Assembly (NCBI GenBank): GCA_938023705.1
Contig: CALJDJ010000103.1
Location: forward strand, 1 to 13,341
Source: an uncultured Collinsella sp.
GTDB lineage: Bacteria; Actinomycetota; Coriobacteriia; Coriobacteriales; Coriobacteriaceae
Length of the DNA stretch: 13,341 nt
Reading direction: 5' to 3'
Made by a program: the position numbers and the translations under genes. Shown one piece after another: positions 1 to 9,182 of this stretch (within the stretch, counting starts at the first letter, position 1; every line of letters begins with the position of its first letter). The notes under the pieces are model-generated. The model was not told where the DNA came from. It searched no databases and saw nothing but the letters and a program-made list of their open reading frames with translations.

Positions 1-3079
<3,079 letters not shown>

Positions 3080-3111
3080 ATACCCCTCTCCTCTCATATA
3101 GGTATACAGGC

Positions 3112-3127
3112 CCCGGCGATCGCCGGG
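3112..3127. repeat. Perfect 16-bp GC-rich palindrome in the nifJ leader
   Basis: CCCGGCGATCGCCGGG lies about 33 nt upstream of the nifJ ATG. It could fold as a hairpin in the leader RNA close to the Shine-Dalgarno, or bind a protein as DNA. There is no U-tract, so it is not an intrinsic terminator. Confidence 0.5.
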
Positions 3128-3341
3128 ATGTTGGCGTGATGGGATTTTCGCTGTTGCTTCCATCATCTGGCAGGCAGACTGAGCAGCAGGTACATGGCGT
3201 GGAGAGAAGGCATGCCGAGGCGAGGGGCAGCTGATGCACCCCACAGACTCGACCGCCCGTCTTGCACATGACCGAGCGCCGCAAAGGCCGCATGCCGGAT
3301 GCTTCCGGGCACGCCCCGGCGATGGGAAGCGCCCGCAACGG

Positions 3342-3359
3342 AAATCCGCATGCGGGTTT
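3342..3359. promoter_or_regulatory. Palindrome at the predicted nifJ transcription start (operator-like)
   Basis: Reads AAATCCGCATGCGGGTTT, an 18-bp inverted repeat with one mismatched (G-T) pair, directly abutting the candidate -10. Placement over the start point fits a repressor operator or a 5'-end hairpin. No regulator can be named. Confidence 0.35.
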
Positions 3360-3365
3360 ATTGTA
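3360..3365 (-). promoter_or_regulatory. Candidate -10 box for nifJ
   Basis: The minus strand reads TACAAT, a 5/6 match to the consensus -10. No good -35 lies at 16-18 nt; TTGCCG sits 21 nt upstream. A near-palindrome starts immediately downstream. It would give a leader of about 280 nt before nifJ. Weak evidence from sequence only. Confidence 0.3.
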
Positions 3366-3439
3366 CCCCGCCTTCAAGTGTAATTTCGGCAAATATAGGC
3401 AGGCGGTAAAGGTTTACCTTGGGTGACTGCCAAGGGCAA

Positions 3440-3470
3440 AAATGGTCCCTTGGGGACGGAGGGACCATTT
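3440..3470 (-). terminator. Terminator-like hairpin after the FHA gene; possible dispersed repeat
   Basis: A perfect 11-bp inverted repeat (AAATGGTCCCT / AGGGACCATTT) surrounds a 9-nt loop (TGGGGACGG), 11 nt past the FHA stop codon. On the minus strand the second arm runs into a T5 stretch, as in an intrinsic terminator, although the outer stem pairs are A-U. GGGACGG/GGTCCC-type hairpins are common dispersed intergenic repeats in several Gram-positive lineages, so it may be a REP-like element used as the terminator. The repeat idea is from general knowledge; only one copy is in this window. Confidence 0.6.
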
Positions 3471-3481
3471 GGCGGGACTGG

Positions 3482-4420
3482 CTAGAGGGCACCGAAGAGG
3501 ATGGCGTAGGTAGTGGATTCGCCGAGCTTGAGCTCGTCGCCGGGATTGAGTTGGGCGGAACGACCGGGCTCGACCTGAATGCAGACACGCGTGGCCCCGT
3601 TTACCACCACGGTTCCGTTGGTGGACGACAAGTCCTCGACGTGCCAGATATTTTGAGCATCGCACCAGATATGGGCATGGCGGGCCGAGACATCGTCGCC
3701 GACGTCGGTAATATCGCCCTCACCAGTGGCCAGCGCGCCAATCTCAACACCCTGCTCACTCGGCTGAATCCAGCGCGGGGCACTCACGACAAAACTGTTT
3801 TGTATGCGCAGCAAGCCCAAAGGGTGCGCCGGGGCGGGTTCACGTTCGCCCGCGGTCATCGACATGCCAAGCGAACGCGGCGTGGATGTGCCTCCGCCAC
3901 AGGTCGCGTGCGCGTAGTCGATGGCATAGTTCACCGAGGACCGCACATCCGCCGAACAACCGACGGCGACAAACAGCACCAGCACGGCCTCGGCGCGCTC
4001 GGCGGGCATGAGTTCCGCCGCCTGGGACAGGCGATCGAGCGCGTTGCGATAGAGATTCGTGTCCTGGTGGCACTCTTCGAGCGCACGTACCATCGGTTCA
4101 CCTGCAGGACCGCAGACCATATTGATTACAGCCGTGGAGTCCATGGGATTGCGCTGGCGCAGGGCCAGTTGCGACATAATACGCGCAGCCGAGGTACCGT
4201 ATTCGGCAAAGTAGCGCTGCTGAAGCGTGCCGACCGGCGCGCGAACGATAAAGCGGGAAACCCAAGAGCGATCGGCGGCTCGGCTCTGCGGGCTGCGGCC
4301 ATCGGCGAGCGGACGGGACGAAAGCACCAAGCCACACAGCTCGATATGGCTCAGATGCGCCGCGCGCTTAAAGATGTCAAACATGGCCCCGCATGGGGTG
4401 AGCTCAACTTGAGATGCCAT
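3482..4420 (-). CDS. FHA-domain protein, third gene of kinase operon
   Basis: 312 aa, with no signal peptide or clear membrane segment, so probably cytoplasmic. The C-terminal third (about 225-312) is a forkhead-associated domain, which binds phosphothreonine peptides: it has the SARHAHIW loop (S245, R247, H248), the SSTNGT loop (265-270), NG (274-275) and a final LNPGDELKLG strand pair. All key ligand residues are present. Residues 1-200 form no domain I recognise; they are largely helical-looking with scattered cysteines. The ATG at 4420 follows a strong AAGGAGG Shine-Dalgarno with 8-nt spacing, which overlaps the end of the kinase gene; the kinase stop is 3 nt upstream. Context indicates a reader or substrate of the neighbouring kinase. 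A terminator-like hairpin follows its stop codon. Confidence 0.92.
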   Translation of the reverse strand: MASQVELTPCGAMFDIFKRAAHLSHIELCGLVLSSRPLADGRSPQSRAADRSWVSRFIVRAPVGTLQQRYFAEYGTSAARIMSQLALRQRNPMDSTAVINMVCGPAGEPMVRALEECHQDTNLYRNALDRLSQAAELMPAERAEAVLVLFVAVGCSADVRSSVNYAIDYAHATCGGGTSTPRSLGMSMTAGEREPAPAHPLGLLRIQNSFVVSAPRWIQPSEQGVEIGALATGEGDITDVGDDVSARHAHIWCDAQNIWHVEDLSSTNGTVVVNGATRVCIQVEPGRSAQLNPGDELKLGESTTYAILFGAL

Positions 4421-4423
4421 GAC

Positions 4424-6268
4424 CTAGGCCTCCTTGGTCGTAGAAATAGAATCGGACGATACTTCGACAGGTCCGCCAAAAGTGCGGGCAGCTGCGGCGC
4501 CACCAGCAAGCGGAGTCGCCATCTGGGCTTTTGTGCGTCGCGGTGCCGAAACGGGAAGTTCAAAGGCAAAGCCCATCGCAAGCAAAAACCACGTAAGCGT
4601 ATAGGTTGCAACCAGAGCGGCAACAAGGCCGCCCATCACGGCGCGTTGGGAAAATACGCTACATGCAGCCACAACCAGCACCGGAACCTCGCAGGCAGAA
4701 AGCGCAAGCACACCCTGCAGGAACCCCGAGCGCCGATCGCGCGCAAGTGCCCCCGCGGCAACGCCGGCTATGCCTGGCAGCGCCAACGCCAGTGCGGCAA
4801 TAATACCCGGTAGCGACCCAGACCACACGAGCGATCCCAAAGTCGCCGTCACGCGAGCGCCCGACGCCAGCAGCGCGGCCGAAACCACGACCACAGCCCA
4901 AACCACGCCGCAGACGACCGCCGCGCCGACCATCAGCGCGCGACGAACCGCGCGGCCGGACGCATCCATGGGGCACGGCGTGAGCGGCTCGCCACGGAGC
5001 GAACGACCGACATTTTGCGCATAGTGGTCACAAAACGCCGAGAGCGCCGCCTCGACCGCCGCCGGCTCGGGACGATCTTTTTGAGAGCTGGACAGACAGG
5101 CCATCACCACGTCGAACAGCTGGGCATCGACAAACGCCAGCGCATCGCGTAGCTCCTCGGAATCCGGCTCAAGCCCCAGCTGCTGGGCCTGCTCGGCCGC
5201 GGCGAGCGCCACATCGGGCTCACGACGAAGCAACTGAGTCAAATCGCAACCGGGCGCATGGGCACCAATGGGATAGTCGGGCTGCGTGTCCATCTTGAGA
5301 CGGTAGGGGCTGGCGATGTCGCGCGTCTTTTTGCGCGAACCCGAGGTGCCCGAAGTGCTCGGCGCGGCTTCGTATGGCGCGGCGCCGGCAATGAGCTCGT
5401 AAACCGTGCTTGCCGCGGCATAGACGTCGATCGCCGGCGACATACGCAAAGCGCGCAGGTCGGGAATATCGTCGGTGAGCATCTCGGGCGGGGCATAGGC
5501 AACCGTCGCGCGACGCAGCGTGGCATAGCGCTCCGTAAACGACGCCTTGCCGCCGGCACCGGCAACGGCCGACGCAGGCTCAAGCGCCAGAGACGAGCCA
5601 AAGTCGATCAGGCACAGGTCAAAGGTGCCCTCGGCAAGCTGCCGGTCAAGCGGTAGACGCGCCGTACGCACCATAATATTAGCGGGCGAGATATCGCGAT
5701 GGACAAAGCCCTCACCCACCAGGCTCATACGGCAGAGCAGATCGAACAGGTCGCGACCCAGACGCGCCGCCACAAGCGGCGATAGGCGGCCGGCATCGTC
5801 CACGGCAAAGCGCGAGCGCAAGCGGGCGAGCGTCTCGCCCTCGACCCATTCCATGACAATTGCAGGCACACCGTCGACCTCGCCCCAGCCATAGAGGCGG
5901 GGAAAGCCCTTAAGGCCCGAAAGGGCGCGATGGCATTCGTATTCCTCGCGAAACGCCGCCTTGAACTTGGCGACCAGCGCCTCGTGAGTTGCATCGTCGT
6001 CAAACTCATCGCGCGTCGGCAAGATGAGCTGCTTGAGCGCCACGGCCTCGCCTTGGGCGTTGACGGCACGCGTCACGCGGCCGATACCGCCACGGCGTAT
6101 GGTGGCATCGTCGGCAAACAGCATCGTAAAACGACGCAGATAGGCAGGCAGTTCGTCCTGACCGAGCGCAATGGCCGGCTCAAACCCGTCGACACGCGCC
6201 AGGCGCAGGCCGACCATCGGATCGCGACCGAGCGATTGTGGTGTGGTGGATGCAAGATCGGTCATCAT
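4424..6268 (-). CDS. Hanks-type Ser/Thr protein kinase with C-terminal multi-pass membrane domain
   Basis: 614 aa. Phosphorylates Ser/Thr on proteins using ATP. Kinase motifs are complete: VALK lysine K79, a helix-C Glu near 108-111, HRDISPAN (H190-N197; catalytic D192), DFG (222-224), YAPPE (258-262), helix-F Asp D281, and the late Arg in KDRP (R399). The glycine-rich loop is GGIGRVT, so its last Gly is replaced. An insert of roughly 50 residues (300-350) separates helices F and G. Residues 443-570 hold about four hydrophobic helices, followed by a 40-residue cytoplasmic-type tail. No PASTA or other extracellular sensor domain is present, unlike PknB-type kinases. The start overlaps the upstream stop as ATGA with no Shine-Dalgarno of its own, implying translational coupling; a second ATG follows directly. 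The FHA gene lies 3 nt downstream. Confidence 0.95.
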   Translation of the reverse strand: MMTDLASTTPQSLGRDPMVGLRLARVDGFEPAIALGQDELPAYLRRFTMLFADDATIRRGGIGRVTRAVNAQGEAVALKQLILPTRDEFDDDATHEALVAKFKAAFREEYECHRALSGLKGFPRLYGWGEVDGVPAIVMEWVEGETLARLRSRFAVDDAGRLSPLVAARLGRDLFDLLCRMSLVGEGFVHRDISPANIMVRTARLPLDRQLAEGTFDLCLIDFGSSLALEPASAVAGAGGKASFTERYATLRRATVAYAPPEMLTDDIPDLRALRMSPAIDVYAAASTVYELIAGAAPYEAAPSTSGTSGSRKKTRDIASPYRLKMDTQPDYPIGAHAPGCDLTQLLRREPDVALAAAEQAQQLGLEPDSEELRDALAFVDAQLFDVVMACLSSSQKDRPEPAAVEAALSAFCDHYAQNVGRSLRGEPLTPCPMDASGRAVRRALMVGAAVVCGVVWAVVVVSAALLASGARVTATLGSLVWSGSLPGIIAALALALPGIAGVAAGALARDRRSGFLQGVLALSACEVPVLVVAACSVFSQRAVMGGLVAALVATYTLTWFLLAMGFAFELPVSAPRRTKAQMATPLAGGAAAARTFGGPVEVSSDSISTTKEA

Positions 6269-7170
6269 AGGGCAAGCGCCGCCACGTTATTGTTGAAGTT
6301 ACCGAGCGCGACGTCATCATCGCCGTAATGGCCGACCCATTGACATAGGTTGGTGTAACAGCCCCACAGATTGGCGTACTGCTGATACCACTTTGACCGG
6401 GGCGAGAATGTCTGACGACCGAACTCGGCTCGAATGACAAACATCTCCCCGACCAGGCTGTCGCACGGCCTGGGATCTCCCGTAGAGTTATAGGTCGAGA
6501 CCACGTCATTGGCACGAGAAACATAGCCGTCGAGCATGTTGTACTTGGTCACAAGCCAACTGTGAATGCTCTCTTCCTCAGCAGCGGAAAGGCCACCGGA
6601 GTTTGCATCGTTGTCAGTGTTGCCGCCCGTCGAGCCGCCGTTTCCAGACCCTCCGGCAGAGGAACCCGATCCTGAGCCGCCGCCCGAACTCGACGAATCC
6701 GAGCCGGAGCCAGAAGTATCCGAGCTACCGGGCTTTCCGGACTGCTGGGCGTCCTGCTCCTTCTGCTGCTCGACCTTATTCACCGTTGCCGCCACGCTAT
6801 TGTTGGACAACCGATCGATGATCTTGGTGTTGGTGAGCACGATGGTTTTGCCATTGGCAAGCGTGACTTCGTTGTCCGGGGCCTCGGCGCCGTCCGCATC
6901 GTCGGTGCCAAACACAATATGCGCGACCACACTTACCCAAGCATATCCAGTCGTGGTGCCCAGGTCACTTTTGACCTCATGCCCCACGCGCGGTTCGCGT
7001 GCGGCATGTGCCTGCATCATGGACGGCACGGTCATGCCATAGGCAGAAACGCCAGCTATGACCAGCACCAGCGAGCAAGACAGCAGTGCGTACGCCCGCG
7101 GCGCCAAGCCCAGTCGGCGTCGCATGCGCACCGCGGCGCCGCGCTTTGTCTGAGTGCCACCGGGCCGCAT
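6265..7170 (-). CDS. Membrane-anchored extracellular protein with Ser/Gly linker, first gene of kinase operon
   Basis: 301 aa. A basic N-terminus (KR, RMRRR) is followed by one hydrophobic segment (about 26-44), then an extracellular part: residues 45-143, a Ser/Gly/Asp/Asn-rich linker (144-193), and a C-terminal domain (195-301) rich in aromatic residues with cysteines at 236, 271 and 276. I recognise no named domain. The ATG at 7170 is chosen because GGAGGAG lies 5 nt before it. The same frame stays open to an ATG at 7251, but that lies upstream of the terminator-like hairpin and has no such site. It is translationally coupled to the kinase by a 4-nt overlap. The likely role is a sensor, cell-surface partner or substrate of the kinase, inferred only from the operon. 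Confidence 0.87.
   Translation of the reverse strand: MRPGGTQTKRGAAVRMRRRLGLAPRAYALLSCSLVLVIAGVSAYGMTVPSMMQAHAAREPRVGHEVKSDLGTTTGYAWVSVVAHIVFGTDDADGAEAPDNEVTLANGKTIVLTNTKIIDRLSNNSVAATVNKVEQQKEQDAQQSGKPGSSDTSGSGSDSSSSGGGSGSGSSAGGSGNGGSTGGNTDNDANSGGLSAAEEESIHSWLVTKYNMLDGYVSRANDVVSTYNSTGDPRPCDSLVGEMFVIRAEFGRQTFSPRSKWYQQYANLWGCYTNLCQWVGHYGDDDVALGNFNNNVAALAL
6592..6741 (-). repeat. Low-complexity Ser/Gly linker coding segment
   Basis: Encodes about 50 residues of mostly Ser, Gly, Asp and Asn with short SGSG and GGNG-like units, between the two extracellular parts of the anchored protein. It is probably a flexible spacer that carries the C-terminal domain away from the membrane; tract length may vary between strains. 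Confidence 0.7.
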
Positions 7171-7175
7171 GCGTT

Positions 7176-7182
7176 CTCCTCC
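7176..7182 (-). promoter_or_regulatory. Shine-Dalgarno deciding the start of the extracellular protein
   Basis: The minus strand reads GGAGGAG, with 5 nt to the ATG at 7170. It lies only 3 nt after the T-run of the upstream hairpin, so folding of that hairpin and ribosome loading are physically linked. Confidence 0.75.
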
Positions 7183-7185
7183 AAC

Positions 7186-7210
7186 AAAAACACGCCGCTC
7201 GGGAGCGGCG
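7186..7210 (-). terminator. Intrinsic-terminator-like hairpin in front of the kinase operon
   Basis: A perfect 8-bp GC-rich stem (CGCCGCTC / GAGCGGCG, 2-nt loop, 7193-7210) is followed on the minus strand by TGTTTTTG. It lies about 205 nt beyond the recR stop, so it can end ybaB-recR read-through. It is also only 22 nt before the next start codon, so a transcript begun upstream of it must pass through: a possible attenuator. Confidence 0.65.
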
Positions 7211-7232
7211 CATTCATTCGAATCCATATTTG

Positions 7233-7262
7233 AGTGTATCAGCGAACCCAAAAGGTTGCGAA
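7233..7262 (-). promoter_or_regulatory. Candidate promoter of the kinase operon
   Basis: On the minus strand, TTCGCA (7257-7262), an 18-nt spacer, then TACACT (7233-7238); each hexamer is a 4/6 match. A start near 7226 would give a leader of about 55 nt containing the hairpin at 7193-7210. An overlapping alternative is TTGGGT, 17 nt, TATGGA. Weak. Confidence 0.3.
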
Positions 7263-7324
7263 ACGAATGGGCAAATTAAGGATGCGAATGAAAGCATCCA
7301 TGCGATAAGCGGATACAAAGCATC

Positions 7325-7340
7325 TTTGTTGCACAACAAA
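7325..7340. promoter_or_regulatory. 16-bp inverted repeat, operator-like
   Basis: TTTGTTG-CA-CAACAAA, two 7-bp arms about a 2-nt centre, between recR and the kinase operon. It is AT-rich in a GC-rich region. It could be a regulator site, but it lies about 100 nt upstream of the candidate promoter. Confidence 0.3.
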
Positions 7341-7348
7341 CTTACAGT

Positions 7349-7378
7349 CGCACGGGGAAATTATGGCTACCCCGTGCG
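7349..7378 (-). terminator. Stem-loop downstream of recR without U-tract
   Basis: A perfect 9-bp stem (CGCACGGGG / CCCCGTGCG) with a 12-nt loop, 37 nt past the recR stop. On the minus strand GACTGTAAG follows, so there is no U-run; it could be a 3'-end stabiliser or a weak or Rho-dependent end. Confidence 0.35.
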
Positions 7379-7415
7379 TCGCGAGGATAACATACGGCAG
7401 GAGCAGGCTCGCCAC

Positions 7416-8012
7416 CTAAATCGTGCGACGGGCCTCGATGGCGCGCCCAAGCGTAAGCTCGTCGGCATACTCCAGGTCGCCGCCCACGGGAAGGCCGCTT
7501 GCCAGACGCGACACCTCGACGCCCAGCGGCTTGATAGTGCGGGCCAGGTAGCTCGCCGTGGTCTCGCCCTCAATATTGGGGTTGGTGGCGATGATGACCT
7601 CGTGGATGTCCTCGTGGCCCAAGCGTGCCAGCAGCTCACGAATGTGCAACTGCTCGGGACCAATCTTGTCCATGGGACTGATCACGCCGCCCAATACGTG
7701 GTAGAGACCGTGGTAGCTGCCCGTGCGCTCAATCGCCTGGACATCGCGCGGCTCGCCCACCACGCAAATGCGAGTGGTATCGCGCATCGAATCCTGGCAG
7801 ATGGAGCACTCGTCGGCCGTGGCGTAGTTAAAGCAGCGGCTGCAAAAATGAACCTCCTGCTTAACCTCCAGGATGGCCTCGGCCAAGCGGCGCGCCTCCT
7901 CGGCATCGGCCTCGAGCAGGTAATAGGCGATGCGCTGGGCCGACTTGGGACCAATGCCCGGCAGACGGCCCAGCTCATCGAGCAATTTTTGCAGACTATG
8001 GTTGGCACTCAT
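7416..8012 (-). CDS. recR: Recombination mediator protein RecR
   Basis: 198 aa, the normal family length. RecR acts with RecF/RecO to load RecA on gapped DNA during recombinational repair. The order is standard: N-terminal helix-hairpin-helix (LGRLPGIGPKSAQRIA, about 15-30), a four-cysteine zinc finger (CSRC...CSIC, about 57-72), then a Toprim domain with ICVVGEPRDV, the ATNPNIEGETTA segment and a C-terminal VSRLASGLPVGGDLEYAD motif. The start at 8012 lies 13 nt after the ybaB stop, so the two genes form an operon, matching the common dnaX-ybaB-recR arrangement. Confidence 0.98.
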   Translation of the reverse strand: MSANHSLQKLLDELGRLPGIGPKSAQRIAYYLLEADAEEARRLAEAILEVKQEVHFCSRCFNYATADECSICQDSMRDTTRICVVGEPRDVQAIERTGSYHGLYHVLGGVISPMDKIGPEQLHIRELLARLGHEDIHEVIIATNPNIEGETTASYLARTIKPLGVEVSRLASGLPVGGDLEYADELTLGRAIEARRTI

Positions 8013-8025
8013 ATATATGCGTGTC

Positions 8026-8346
8026 TTAGAACGGCATGCCCGGGATGTTGAGGCCGCCGGTGATGGCGCCCATCTGCTTGTTGGCGAGCTCGTTGACGCC
8101 GCGAACGGCCTCGTTGACGGCAGCCATGATCATATCCTGCAGCATATCGACGTCCTCGGGATCGAGGGCATCGGGGTCGATGGTGAGGTTGACGAGCTCC
8201 ATCTCGCCGTTAACGGTCACCTTGACCATGCCGCCGCCGGCAGAGGCGTCGACGGTCTGGGACTTAAGGTTTTCCTGCGCGGCGGCAAGCTGCTCCTGCA
8301 TCTTGCGAGCCTGCTTCATCATTTGCTGCATGTTCATACCGGCCAT
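8026..8346 (-). CDS. ybaB: YbaB/EbfC family nucleoid-associated protein
   Basis: 106 aa. A small homodimeric DNA-binding protein of the nucleoid, usually encoded between dnaX and recR. It begins MAGMNMQQMMKQARKMQEQL, with the long N-terminal helix typical of the family, followed by the conserved core (MVKVTVNGEMELVNLTIDP, about 40-58), a second helix (about 65-90) and a short Gly/Pro-rich tail. An AAGGAGCC Shine-Dalgarno precedes the ATG. recR follows after 13 nt. On its upstream side the expected dnaX is separated by a convergent gene and a non-coding stretch, so ybaB must have its own promoter here. Confidence 0.97.
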   Translation of the reverse strand: MAGMNMQQMMKQARKMQEQLAAAQENLKSQTVDASAGGGMVKVTVNGEMELVNLTIDPDALDPEDVDMLQDMIMAAVNEAVRGVNELANKQMGAITGGLNIPGMPF

Positions 8347-8511
8347 GATGGCTCCTTTACGTGCGGCCGCACGCCGAGCTGCAAGGGCAGCCGGAGCACG
8401 GCGGGACTTTCAAACTCAAAAATCGTACCACGGCGCGGGGCCAGCGAGCGGGGCGGACGTGTTCCCTCAGTCGATATACATGTCCTGGAGTGCAAGCCGC
8501 ACCCAAAGATT

Positions 8512-8534
8512 ATGCGAAGTTGAATAATTCGCAT
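8512..8534. repeat. Inverted repeat in AT-rich patch
   Basis: ATGCGAA - 9 nt - TTCGCAT, perfect 7-bp arms. No T-run follows on either strand. It may be an operator for ybaB or a remnant of inserted DNA. Confidence 0.35.
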
Positions 8535-8646
8535 CTGCATATTATTGAAAGCTAAATCTTGTAGAGCCGGAATCCGACATTTTCTGCGTACCACTAAATG
8601 GCTAAATGCCGAACCGCTGCTCGAGGCGGCGCTCATGATGGCAGGG

Positions 8647-8652
8647 TATAAT
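8647..8652 (+). promoter_or_regulatory. Consensus -10 box for the plus-strand membrane protein
   Basis: A perfect TATAAT lies 35 nt before the ATG at 8688, with GGAGG at 8676-8680 in between. No recognisable -35 lies 16-18 nt upstream and there is no extended TG. Transcription would start near 8659, giving a short leader of about 30 nt. Confidence 0.5.
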
Positions 8653-8687
8653 TTGATTGTCACAGACAGCAATTTGGAGGTGCCCCC

Positions 8688-9161
8688 ATGAATGCCCCCG
8701 ACGCGCTCCAAAACATCCGCTCAAAACACCCCGTTGCATATGTGGTTCTCTATCTCTTTGTCGGCTGGGCATTACTGGTTGTCATCACCCATGCTATAGC
8801 CTTTGGAGCAGAACTGCTGATAGCCAGCTCGGACCAGCCCGTCGTCAAATGGGAGACGACCGATGAATGCACCGACGGAACCCGAACCATTTACTACAAC
8901 AGCCCGTCCCTCTACCAAGAGTTCAAGGTCAAGATAAAGGACTCCAAGATTGTCGATGCCGAACTGGGCTCTTTATTTACAATCGGAGCAACCGTCAACG
9001 CCGAGCAAGTCGAGTACACGGACAGCCATGCGACGTATCGTATCGACCTCAGCATCCTAGGCCGACCGTCACGCGCCTGTCTGCTCGAATGCGATATACG
9101 CGGCACCACGTTGCACATGTCCGAAATACAGATGCGCCCGGGCAAGGGGTTCTCTTCTTGA
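8688..9161 (+). CDS. Hypothetical one-pass membrane protein
   Basis: 157 aa, not recognised. A short cytoplasmic N-terminus, a hydrophobic helix (about 16-38), then an outside or periplasm-type domain of about 115 residues with beta-strand-like alternation and cysteines at 61, 131 and 135. The start is supported by GGAGG with 7-nt spacing and an upstream TATAAT. It runs against the neighbouring genes and converges on dnaX, its stop being 21 nt from the dnaX stop. It thereby splits the dnaX-ybaB pair that is usually adjacent. Base composition is lower in GC than dnaX by eye, which suggests a later insertion. No terminator is visible in the convergent gap. Confidence 0.78.
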   Translation: MNAPDALQNIRSKHPVAYVVLYLFVGWALLVVITHAIAFGAELLIASSDQPVVKWETTDECTDGTRTIYYNSPSLYQEFKVKIKDSKIVDAELGSLFTIGATVNAEQVEYTDSHATYRIDLSILGRPSRACLLECDIRGTTLHMSEIQMRPGKGFSS

Positions 9162-9182
9162 GCAGTATACCCGCCTGCGCAG

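Larger units (their letters stand above)
3080..3481. other. Gene-free region: nifJ leader and operon end
   Basis: About 400 bases with no convincing gene. On the minus strand it carries, in order of transcription, the terminator-like hairpin of the FHA operon (3440-3470), a candidate -10 (3360-3365), a palindrome at the predicted start point (3342-3359), a roughly 280-nt leader, and a perfect 16-bp GC-rich palindrome (3112-3127) just ahead of the nifJ ribosome-binding site. Short open frames across it have no Shine-Dalgarno and no recognisable protein character. I recognise no known riboswitch class. Confidence 0.7.
8347..8687. other. Gene-free region between ybaB and the plus-strand membrane protein
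   Basis: About 340 bases with no supported gene. The ybaB-proximal half is GC-rich; 8501-8600 is clearly more AT-rich and holds an inverted repeat (8512-8534) and direct copies of CTAAATG (near 8594-8607). I looked on both strands for an SRP RNA, which often neighbours dnaX, and saw no GGAAG-type core. It must contain the ybaB promoter; the only candidate -10 seen is TACGAT (complement near 8423-8428), without a good -35. Confidence 0.6.

Noticed and set aside
3080..3360. A small protein gene or known riboswitch in the nifJ leader
   Set aside because: The short frames lack ribosome-binding sites and protein-like composition. GGGGTGC-like bits recall the TPP riboswitch, but the rest of its conserved core is absent.
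3419..4813. A 464-codon open frame on the plus strand
   Set aside because: Antisense to the FHA and kinase genes, which have full family motifs; its product is Arg/Gly-rich with no domain.
7171..7251. A longer start for the extracellular protein at 7251
   Set aside because: It would translate through the terminator-like hairpin and lacks a Shine-Dalgarno, whereas GGAGGAG sits 5 nt before the ATG at 7170.
7086..8051. A 321-codon plus-strand open frame over recR
   Set aside because: Antisense to recR, which has complete HhH, zinc-finger and Toprim motifs.
8347..8687. SRP (4.5S) RNA next to dnaX
   Set aside because: This location is common in other bacteria, but I saw no GGAAG-type apical core or flanking helix on either strand here or in 11640-11754.
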